A stretch of 10,814 bases of DNA, taken from contig JBGPFS010000070.1 of NCBI GenBank assembly GCA_041483455.1, positions 1-10,814 on the forward strand. Direction: 5' to 3'. Numbering within the stretch: the stretch's first letter is position 1; each line of letters begins with the position of its first letter. Below, piece after piece: positions 6,074 to 10,814 of the stretch. Both the position numbers and the translations under genes were made by a program. Below the pieces are notes generated by a model, which saw nothing but the letters and a program-made list of their open reading frames with translations, had not been told where the DNA came from and made no database searches. This DNA is from JBGPFS01 sp041483455 (GTDB lineage: Bacteria; Chloroflexota; Limnocylindria; Limnocylindrales; CSP1-4).

Positions 6074-6702
6074 GCGAACGAGGGCACAGACCGGCCGGGC
6101 CGTCCCAGAGTCGGGCGCAGCTCTGGGACGAACGCCACGCGTCCCGTGACCCGATCGAGTCCGCCGACGCCGATCCGACACTGGGCGAGGTGGTCGCGCC
6201 GATGACGCCCGGCACGGCGCTCGATCTCGGCGCCGGGGATGGCCGGAACGCAGTCTGGCTCGCCCAGCACGGTTGGCGGGTGACCGCGGTCGACTTCTCG
6301 ACCGTTGCCCTGGACCGCGGCCGCGCACTCGCGACGAGCGCCGGGGTCGAGGTCGACTGGCGACACGCCGACCTCAACGAGTGGACACCTCCCGCCGGCG
6401 CGTTCGACCTCGTCGCCCTCTTCTTCATCCACCTGCCGCCCGAGGAGCGTCGGCCCGTGTATGCAAGAGCGGCCGCTGCGGTGGCCCCCGGCGGGACGCT
6501 GCTCGTCGTCGGTCACGACCGCTCCAACCTGACCGACGGCGTCGGCGGGCCGCAGGACCCGGTCGTTCTCTTCACACCGGATGAGATCGTGCGCGATCTG
6601 CCGGCCGGATTCACGGTCGAGCGCGCGGTGGTCGTGCGTCGCCCTTCGTCCAGCGCTCCGGCGCCCCTCGATTCGGTCGTCTGTGCGGTGAGACGCAGGT
6701 AG
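6070..6702 (+). CDS. Class I SAM-dependent methyltransferase
   Basis: A 210-residue cytoplasmic enzyme. SAM-binding motif I is ALDLGAGDGRNAVWLAQHGW (res 50-69). The acidic strand-2 end is VTAVDFS (71-77), followed by ADLNEW (100-105), a motif IV-like FDLVALFFIHLP, and AAVAPGGTLLVVGH, the post-motif strand. The N-terminal LWDERHASRDP resembles the small-molecule methyltransferases related to TehB and thiopurine methyltransferase. Those modify chalcogens, thiols or other small substrates, but the substrate here cannot be read from sequence. Start GTG (6070-6072) overlaps the sigma factor TGA as GTGA, so it is translationally coupled and probably part of that sigma factor's operon. Its stop is only 6 bases from the stop of the convergent DUF1634 gene, leaving no room for a conventional terminator. 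Confidence 0.88.
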   Translation: MSERGHRPAGPSQSRAQLWDERHASRDPIESADADPTLGEVVAPMTPGTALDLGAGDGRNAVWLAQHGWRVTAVDFSTVALDRGRALATSAGVEVDWRHADLNEWTPPAGAFDLVALFFIHLPPEERRPVYARAAAAVAPGGTLLVVGHDRSNLTDGVGGPQDPVVLFTPDEIVRDLPAGFTVERAVVVRRPSSSAPAPLDSVVCAVRRR

Positions 6703-6708
6703 GCGAGC

Positions 6709-7068
6709 TCAGCGCAGGACGACGAGGCTCGTCAGCAGGATCGCGAGCACCGCGAGCGTGATCGCCGCGTACAGCCGGTCGCCTTCCAGGGCGAATGCGA
6801 CGACCGAGGCGGCGACGCGGACGACGGGCGTGGCGATGAGGACGACGAGCCCGGCCTGGGCGAGGCCGATCGGCCGGATCGCGAGCAGGTCGGTGATGAG
6901 CGCGCCGAAGTCGGTCGTCGCGCCCGTACCTGCCGCCGCGCCGGACAACGATCCTTCCCAGCCGACGAGGAGCGAGCCCACGAAACCTGCCGCGATGAGC
7001 ACGGCGCTCGTCGTCACCCCGACGATCAGGATGCCGCTCACGAGGATCCGGAACCGATCGGGGGTCAC
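6709..7068 (-). CDS. DUF1634 small membrane protein
   Basis: A 119-residue protein with three hydrophobic segments: near the N-terminus (ILVSGILIVGVTTSAVLIAA), in the middle (PIGLAQAGLVVLIATPVVRV) and at the C-terminus (LYAAITLAVLAILLTSLVVL). The ATPVVRVAASVVAFALEGDR stretch is the characteristic DUF1634 part. These proteins are regularly found directly after a TauE/SafE permease gene and are thought to be a partner of it. GTG start (7066-7068) overlaps the permease TGA (7065-7067) as GTGA. The frame stays open much further upstream, but that extension is arginine-rich shadow of the permease. Exact function is unknown. Confidence 0.85.
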   Translation of the reverse strand: MTPDRFRILVSGILIVGVTTSAVLIAAGFVGSLLVGWEGSLSGAAAGTGATTDFGALITDLLAIRPIGLAQAGLVVLIATPVVRVAASVVAFALEGDRLYAAITLAVLAILLTSLVVLR

Positions 7069-7907
7069 AGGCCGACCCCCAGCCCGCGGGCCAGCGTCTG
7101 GAGACCGATGACGACGAGGACCGGCAGGAAGACGAGCCGGACGTTCCGGTTCGAGAGTCGCGGAAGGATCCGCGCACCGACGGTCGCGCCGGCCAGGACG
7201 CCGAGGGCGACGGGCGCCGCGATCGTCGGGTCGACGTCGCCACGCCCGAGGTAGATGCCCACTGAGGCCGCGGCCGTCACCCCGATCATGAAGTTGCTCG
7301 TCGCCGAGCTGACCTTCATCGGCAGGCGCATCGCGCCGTCCATCGCGACCACCTTGAGCGCCCCCGAGCCGATCCCGAGAAGTCCCGACACGACACCCGC
7401 CCCGGCCATCAGCGCGAACCCGAGCGGCACGCGCTGGGCGGCATAGGGGACCTCGCGGCCGAGCCTGCCGTCCGGGTAGCTGCCGACGAGGCGGAACCGC
7501 GCGGCGAGCGGCGAGGCCTCGGTCTTCGGCGGAAGCTCCTCGCCAAGGCGGAGCACCTGCTGGACCGCCGAGAAGAGCAGGACGATGCCGAGCAGGACGT
7601 ACAGGAAGCTCGGAGCGACCGCGGCGGCCAGGAGCGCGCCCATCACCGCGCCACTGGTCGTGGCAAGCTCGAGGAACATCCCGATGCGCATGTCGGTCAT
7701 CCGGTCGCGCACGTAGGCGGCGGCGGCCCCGGAGCTCGTGGCGATGACGCTCACGATGCTCGCCCCGATCGCGAGACGGATGTCGACCCCGAAGAGCAGG
7801 GTGAGCGCGGGGATCACGACGATCCCGCCGCCGACACCCGCGAGCGAGCCGATCAACCCAGCGACGAGGCTGATCGCGAAGATCCCGACGTCGGAGCCGA
7901 CCGTCAC
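7065..7907 (-). CDS. TauE/SafE-family sulfite/sulfur-anion exporter
   Basis: A 280-residue polytopic membrane protein with about 7-8 hydrophobic segments. It has the family's two half-repeats: an N-terminal LVAGLIGSLAGVGGGIVVIP and an internal AGAGVVSGLLGIGSGALKVV. Members export sulfite, sulfoacetate, thiosulfate-like or other organosulfur anions across the inner membrane. The pairing with DUF1634 and divergent placement against an ArsR regulator plus DUF302 and OsmC genes suggest removal of toxic sulfur species. Start is called at GTG 7907. No good ribosome site lies at normal distance; a GGAGG (7932-7936) lies 6 bases before an in-frame CTG (7923-7925), so a start six codons further upstream is conceivable. 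Substrate is inferred only. Confidence 0.9.
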   Translation of the reverse strand: MTVGSDVGIFAISLVAGLIGSLAGVGGGIVVIPALTLLFGVDIRLAIGASIVSVIATSSGAAAAYVRDRMTDMRIGMFLELATTSGAVMGALLAAAVAPSFLYVLLGIVLLFSAVQQVLRLGEELPPKTEASPLAARFRLVGSYPDGRLGREVPYAAQRVPLGFALMAGAGVVSGLLGIGSGALKVVAMDGAMRLPMKVSSATSNFMIGVTAAASVGIYLGRGDVDPTIAAPVALGVLAGATVGARILPRLSNRNVRLVFLPVLVVIGLQTLARGLGVGL

Positions 7908-7966
7908 GTCGACAACCGCGGGCAGGACGAACCTCCGGCGCCATGCGGTACGAGGCCATCACGAGG

Positions 7967-7996
7967 CACGAGGCCTTGCGGCATGAGGCCTTGCGG
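7967..7996. repeat. Short tandem repeat, two 15-base units
   Basis: CACGAGGCCTTGCGG (7967-7981) is followed immediately by CATGAGGCCTTGCGG (7982-7996), one mismatch apart. A partial third copy of its core (CGAGGCC) lies at 7951-7957. It sits in the 187-base divergent spacer between the permease and the second ArsR gene. It has no recognisable coding role and may be a simple duplication or a repeated binding site. Confidence 0.6.
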
Positions 7997-8059
7997 CACG
8001 GTCGGCATGTCTGGAGGATTGCACAGCCGGCTCGATGGCATCGTCCGGTTGTCCGTCAC

Positions 8060-8088
8060 TTGCGCAACTATGCAACCACTGCTACGAT
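8060..8088 (+). promoter_or_regulatory. Candidate promoter and operator of the second arsR gene, leaderless start
   Basis: TTGCGC (8060-8065) and TACGAT (8083-8088) are separated by 17 bases and form a plausible -35/-10 pair. Transcription would begin 7 bases after the -10, exactly at the ATG (8095), and no Shine-Dalgarno is present, so the mRNA is probably leaderless. Between the boxes lies TTGCGCAACTATGCAA (8060-8075), which contains the perfect palindrome TTGCGCAA and a TTGC...GCAA symmetry, a reasonable operator for the encoded ArsR protein. Confidence 0.5.
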
Positions 8089-8094
8089 CCGGGC

Positions 8095-8463
8095 ATGAGA
8101 CCGACCGGAGAGCGTGGCGACGAGCGGTATCGCCTGCACGCGGACCTGTGCAAGGTCCTGACCGACCCGAAGCGGCTGATGATCCTGGACTCGCTCCGCG
8201 GCGGCGACCGGTCGGTCGGCGACCTCGCCATGCGGATCGGGGTCGCGCTGCCCAATGCGAGCCAGCACCTCGCGGTGATGCGCAATGCCGGCCTTGTCGA
8301 TGGGCGGCGCGTGGGCACGACGATCGTCTACCGGCTCGCCGAACCGACGATCGTGGAGGCCTGCGACGTCGTTCAGCAGATCGTCGAGCGCCGCATGGCG
8401 TTCCGGCCGGGCAGCCTGAAGCGATCGCCGGATGAGCCGGCCGTCCAGACGAACCAGAGGTGA
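8095..8463 (+). CDS. ArsR-family HTH transcriptional regulator
   Basis: This 122-residue winged-helix repressor has DLCKVLTDPKRLMILDSLRG (res 17-36) as the N-terminal helices. The DNA-reading part is VGDLAMRIGVALPNASQHLA (41-60), and NAGLVDGRRVGTTIVYRLAE (64-83) is the wing. Cysteines are C19 and C90. C90 sits 11 residues after the wing tyrosine, the same position as C87 of the other ArsR protein in this window, so both may sense by a C-terminal-helix thiol. No metal-type CVC motif is present. I chose ATG 8095 rather than an upstream in-frame ATG (8035) because homology begins after it and the promoter boxes fall between them. It is 4 bases from the DUF302 gene and divergent from the TauE/SafE permease, so it probably controls both sides. 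Confidence 0.9.
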   Translation: MRPTGERGDERYRLHADLCKVLTDPKRLMILDSLRGGDRSVGDLAMRIGVALPNASQHLAVMRNAGLVDGRRVGTTIVYRLAEPTIVEACDVVQQIVERRMAFRPGSLKRSPDEPAVQTNQR

Positions 8464-8467
8464 CACG

Positions 8468-8875
8468 ATGACCGCGCTGTCGAGCTACACGTTCGGGACC
8501 CGCCTCCGAGGCTCGATCGGCGAGGTCCGGCCGCGGGTCGAGGCGGTCCTCAAGGCCGAGGGCTTCGGCGTCCTGACCGAGATCGACGTCCAGGCCACGA
8601 TGAAGGCGAAGCTCGGCATCGACCGGCCGCCGTATCTCATCCTCGGTGCGTGCAACCCGACGCTGGCCCACCGGGCGCTCGAAGCCGACCCGTCGGTCGG
8701 CGCCCTCCTGCCCTGCAACGTCGTCCTGCGCCAGGACGGGCCTGAGACGATCGTCGAAGCCATGGACCCGATGGCTGCGCTGGGCATCGTCAAGCGCGTC
8801 GCCGTCCGAGCCGTGGCCGAGGAGGCCAAGGCCCGCCTCGAACGCGCGATCGAGACCCTCGGGGAGCCCGCCTAG
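8468..8875 (+). CDS. DUF302 family protein
   Basis: This 135-residue cytoplasmic protein shows the clear DUF302 signature. Near the N-terminus it has YTFGTRLRGSIGEVRPRVEA and an EGFGVLTEIDVQATMKAKLG stretch. Later come YLILGACNPTLAHRAL (res 56-71, C62) and VGALLPCNVVLRQ (77-89, C83). Two conserved-type cysteines in such positions are suggestive of thiol chemistry, but no reaction is established for the family. DUF302 genes often accompany sulfur, persulfide or thiol-stress genes, and this one sits between an ArsR regulator and an OsmC protein. AGAGGTGA just upstream serves as ribosome site and contains the preceding gene's stop (4-base gap to ATG), so it is cotranscribed with the regulator. 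Confidence 0.9.
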   Translation: MTALSSYTFGTRLRGSIGEVRPRVEAVLKAEGFGVLTEIDVQATMKAKLGIDRPPYLILGACNPTLAHRALEADPSVGALLPCNVVLRQDGPETIVEAMDPMAALGIVKRVAVRAVAEEAKARLERAIETLGEPA

Positions 8876-8953
8876 CCGCGCGAACGCGATCCCATCCCGA
8901 CGGCGCCGTCCCCGCCGCTTTCACCTTCCGATCCTGAAGCGTTGGAGTCGACC

Positions 8954-9472
8954 GTGTCCGTCAAGACCGCATCCATCACCCTGCAGGGCGGGGATCTCCG
9001 CTTCGTCGCCCGTTCCGGCAGTGGCCACACGCTGATCCTCGACGATGGCCGGAGCGACACCGGCATGCGCCCGGCCGAGCTGATCCCGATCGCCGTCGCC
9101 GGCTGCACCGCCATGGACGTCATCTCCATCCTGCGCAAGAAGCGCCAGGCTGTATCCAGCTACGAGGTCCGGGCGAGTGGCGAGCAGCAGGACGGTCACC
9201 CGAACGCATTCGCCCGGATCGACATCGTCCACGTCGTCGAGGGCGAGGCGATCGACGTCGAGGCCGTAGGGCGGGCGATCGAGCTCTCCGCGACGAAGTA
9301 CTGCGCGGTCGGGGCGACCCTCTCGACCGGGATGACCGAGATCCACCACGCCTTCCTCGTGCGAGACGCGAACGGCGACGAGCGGATGGCCGAGGTCATC
9401 GTGACCGGCCCGTTCGAGACCGCGGACGCCCTTGGGACGCGTTCGGCTGGAACCGAAGCGCTCTCCGTCTAG
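8954..9472 (+). CDS. OsmC-family protein (YhfA-type thiol peroxidase-like)
   Basis: This 172-residue protein contains the OsmC fold. The first redox cysteine is in PIAVAGCTAMDVISILRKKR (C51), and the second is in AIELSATKYCAVGATLS (C117). The GCTAMDV...RKKRQ pattern is of the YhfA type. OsmC and Ohr relatives reduce organic or fatty-acid hydroperoxides, and several also act on sulfane-sulfur species. The chain runs about 30 residues past the usual end, without a recognisable motif. I chose GTG 8954, which has GGAG (8944-8947) at 6-base spacing; an in-frame TTG at 8942 overlaps that ribosome site and is less likely. It lies 78 bases after DUF302, in the same direction, and probably completes the arsR-DUF302-osmC unit. 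Confidence 0.9.
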   Translation: MSVKTASITLQGGDLRFVARSGSGHTLILDDGRSDTGMRPAELIPIAVAGCTAMDVISILRKKRQAVSSYEVRASGEQQDGHPNAFARIDIVHVVEGEAIDVEAVGRAIELSATKYCAVGATLSTGMTEIHHAFLVRDANGDERMAEVIVTGPFETADALGTRSAGTEALSV

Positions 9473-9585
9473 ATCGCCAGCACGCTCCGTGAGTGCCGTT
9501 CCTCTTTCCGGGGCACCGACGCACCTCGCTGGTACTGCCACGAGCTTCGGGTCGCAGGGCGGAGGTATCCTTCCCGAGACTCGAT

Positions 9586-9606
9586 GAGCGAGCACGCCGC
9601 TCGCTC
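9586..9606. other. Strong hairpin in the spacer between the OsmC and CpaF genes
   Basis: GAGCGAGC (9586-9593), a five-base loop ACGCC, and GCTCGCTC (9599-9606) form a perfect 8-bp stem. No T-run follows on either strand, so it is not a classical intrinsic terminator. It lies 60 bases before the CpaF ATG, so it could fold in that leader or be a protein-binding palindrome. Apart from this stem I see nothing identifiable in the 194-base spacer 9473-9666. Confidence 0.55.
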
Positions 9607-9666
9607 GCGCAGTCCTGGACCACGACCATCTGGAGTCACGGCGCGGACCCCAGGGAGGTGCAGCTC

Positions 9667-10814
9667 ATGTCGTTGCTCAAGCGGGTCGAGCGAGCGCAAC
9701 AGCGAGCCGTCGCCCCGAATGGCGGCGCACTCGCACCCGTCCAGCCTCCGGCTCCGCCGAACGCGGGTCGGGTCGGAGCGCGGGAGGAGTTGTTGCGCGA
9801 CATCAGGCTTCGCCTCCAGGGCGAGGTCATGAGCGCCTTCGACTCGCTGCTCGACGTCGCCGATCCGGCTGAGCTCCTCGGCAAAGTCGAGGCGATCGTC
9901 GACCGGATCATCCGGGTGCACGGGTTCGCCGTGACGCATGACGAGCGTTTGCGCCTGGTCGAGGGGATGGCCGACGAGCTGACGGGCTTCGGGCCGCTCG
10001 AGGCGTTCCTTCGCGACGAGACGATCACCGAGGTCATGGTCAATGGCCCGAAGCACATCTACATCGAGCGGGGCGGGAAGATCCAGCGCGTCGAGAGCGC
10101 CTTTCTGAGCGACGAGCACGTGCTGCGGATGATCGACCGGATCATCACCCCGATGGGACGGCGGATCGACGAGTCGAGCCCGAGGGTCGACGCCCGCCTT
10201 CCCGACGGCTCGCGGGTCAATGCGGTCATCGCACCGCTCTCGCTCGTGGGACCGGTGATCACTGTCCGCAAGTTCGCTGCCAAGCCGTTCATGGTTGACG
10301 ACCTCGTCCGCTTCGGCACGGCAACGGCCGAGATGTTCGACTTCCTGAAGGCCTGCGTCGAGGCCCGACTCAACCTCTTCGTCTCCGGCGGCACCGGCTC
10401 GGGCAAGACCACGACGCTCAACGTCCTGTCCTCGTTCATCCCCGAGGATGAGCGGATCATCACGATCGAGGACGCCGCCGAGCTGCAGCTCCGCCAGATG
10501 CATGTCGTGACGCTCGAGGCGCGCCCGGCGAATCTCGAGGGCGAAGGCGAGATCACGATCCGCGATCTGTTGCGCAACGCCCTGCACATGCGCCCCGACC
10601 GGATCATCGTCGGTGAGTGCCGCTCGGGCGAGGCCCTGGACATGCTCCAGGCCATGACGACGGGCCAGGCGGGCTCGCTGTCCACCGGGCACGCGAACAG
10701 CCCGCCGGACATGCTCCGCCGGCTCGAAACGATGGTACTCATGACCGGCTATGAGCTGCCGCTGCGGGCGATCCGCGACCAGATCGCCTCCGCCGTCGAC
10801 CTGATCGTTCATAC
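9667..10814 (+). CDS. cpaF: CpaF/TadA-type secretion ATPase (3' end cut by window)
   Basis: The visible 382 residues cover nearly the whole ATPase. A variable Pro/Ala-rich N-terminus (about 15-35) precedes the helical domain. The GFGPLEAFLRDETITEVMVN signature (108-126 region) is typical of CpaF/TadA and VirB11-like enzymes. Walker A is GGTGSGKTTT (241-250, K247). An Asp-box-like RIITIEDAAEL (263-273) and Walker B DRIIVGECRSGEA (311-323) follow, and then the His-box SLSTGHANS (337-345). The enzyme powers assembly of Tad/Flp-type pili or related type II/IV secretion at the inner membrane. GGGAGGTG (9653-9660) lies 6 bases before the ATG, an excellent ribosome site. It is in the same direction as the OsmC gene but 194 bases away, so it likely starts a new operon, with TadB/TadC-like genes expected beyond the edge. 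Confidence 0.95.
   Translation, partial: MSLLKRVERAQQRAVAPNGGALAPVQPPAPPNAGRVGAREELLRDIRLRLQGEVMSAFDSLLDVADPAELLGKVEAIVDRIIRVHGFAVTHDERLRLVEGMADELTGFGPLEAFLRDETITEVMVNGPKHIYIERGGKIQRVESAFLSDEHVLRMIDRIITPMGRRIDESSPRVDARLPDGSRVNAVIAPLSLVGPVITVRKFAAKPFMVDDLVRFGTATAEMFDFLKACVEARLNLFVSGGTGSGKTTTLNVLSSFIPEDERIITIEDAAELQLRQMHVVTLEARPANLEGEGEITIRDLLRNALHMRPDRIIVGECRSGEALDMLQAMTTGQAGSLSTGHANSPPDMLRRLETMVLMTGYELPLRAIRDQIASAVDLIVH

Noticed and set aside
6709..7962. 417-codon open frame on the minus strand that joins the DUF1634 frame to upstream sequence
   Set aside because: The part upstream of 7068 is an arginine-rich shadow of the TauE/SafE gene; only the last 119 codons look like a real membrane protein, and they have their own GTG start.
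8899..8910. Perfect palindrome GACGGCGCCGTC between the DUF302 and OsmC genes as a terminator or operator
   Set aside because: It has little loop, no T-run and a GC-only core that is expected by chance at this composition; the two genes look cotranscribed.
9469..10812. 447-codon open frame on the minus strand opposite the CpaF gene
   Set aside because: The plus strand carries an unbroken CpaF with Walker A, Walker B and His-box; the minus product is compositionally biased and resembles nothing.
1..10814. CRISPR array, insertion sequence, tRNA or rRNA gene
   Set aside because: I saw no regularly spaced repeats, no transposase with flanking inverted repeats, and no tRNA-like or rRNA-like segment by reading; no scan could be run.

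Overview
The window is very GC-rich. It uses many GTG starts and packs genes with 4-base start/stop overlaps (ATGA or GTGA), so it comes from a high-GC bacterium. An HdrA/MvhD-type electron-transfer module next to TusA and DsrE-like proteins, a CpaF-type pilus ATPase, and the general style suggest Chloroflexota (a Limnocylindria-like or related lineage). A high-GC actinobacterium-like lineage is the alternative. This is an inference; no rRNA or marker gene is present.

Left region (1-4800, minus strand). One compact operon reads leftwards: an ArsR-type repressor, a DsrE/DsrF/DrsH-like protein, a broken second DsrE-family gene, TusA, a small MvhD/FlpD-like protein, a large HdrA carrying an inserted GltD-like NADPH/FAD module, and the start of a further protein with the HdrA N-terminal domain, cut by the window edge. 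Every member is a type known for persulfide relay or flavin/Fe-S electron transfer. The operon probably moves sulfane sulfur in the cytoplasm and couples its redox chemistry to NAD(P)H through an Hdr-like complex. A promoter with a flanking 7-bp inverted repeat lies just upstream of the ArsR gene and fits autoregulation.

Middle region (4800-6705, plus strand). A 217-base divergent spacer contains several perfect or near-perfect hairpins just ahead of a small DUF2892 membrane protein gene. Next come an ECF-type sigma factor fused to a zinc-finger (anti-sigma-like) domain and a translationally coupled SAM methyltransferase.

Right region (6709-9472). A TauE/SafE permease and a DUF1634 membrane protein read leftwards. 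A second ArsR-type regulator, a DUF302 protein and an OsmC-family thiol-peroxidase-like protein read rightwards. This is a second, separately regulated sulfur-anion export and thiol/persulfide-handling module. Its regulator appears to be translated from a leaderless mRNA.

Right edge (9473-10814). After a 194-base spacer with a strong hairpin, a CpaF/TadA-type secretion ATPase starts a presumably unrelated Tad/Flp pilus locus that runs off the window.

The most notable items are the HdrA-GltD fusion with its separated HdrA N-terminal domain, the MvhD-like partner that has lost its first cysteine pair, the internally deleted DsrE gene, the hairpin-rich leader before DUF2892, and the sigma/zinc-finger fusion.
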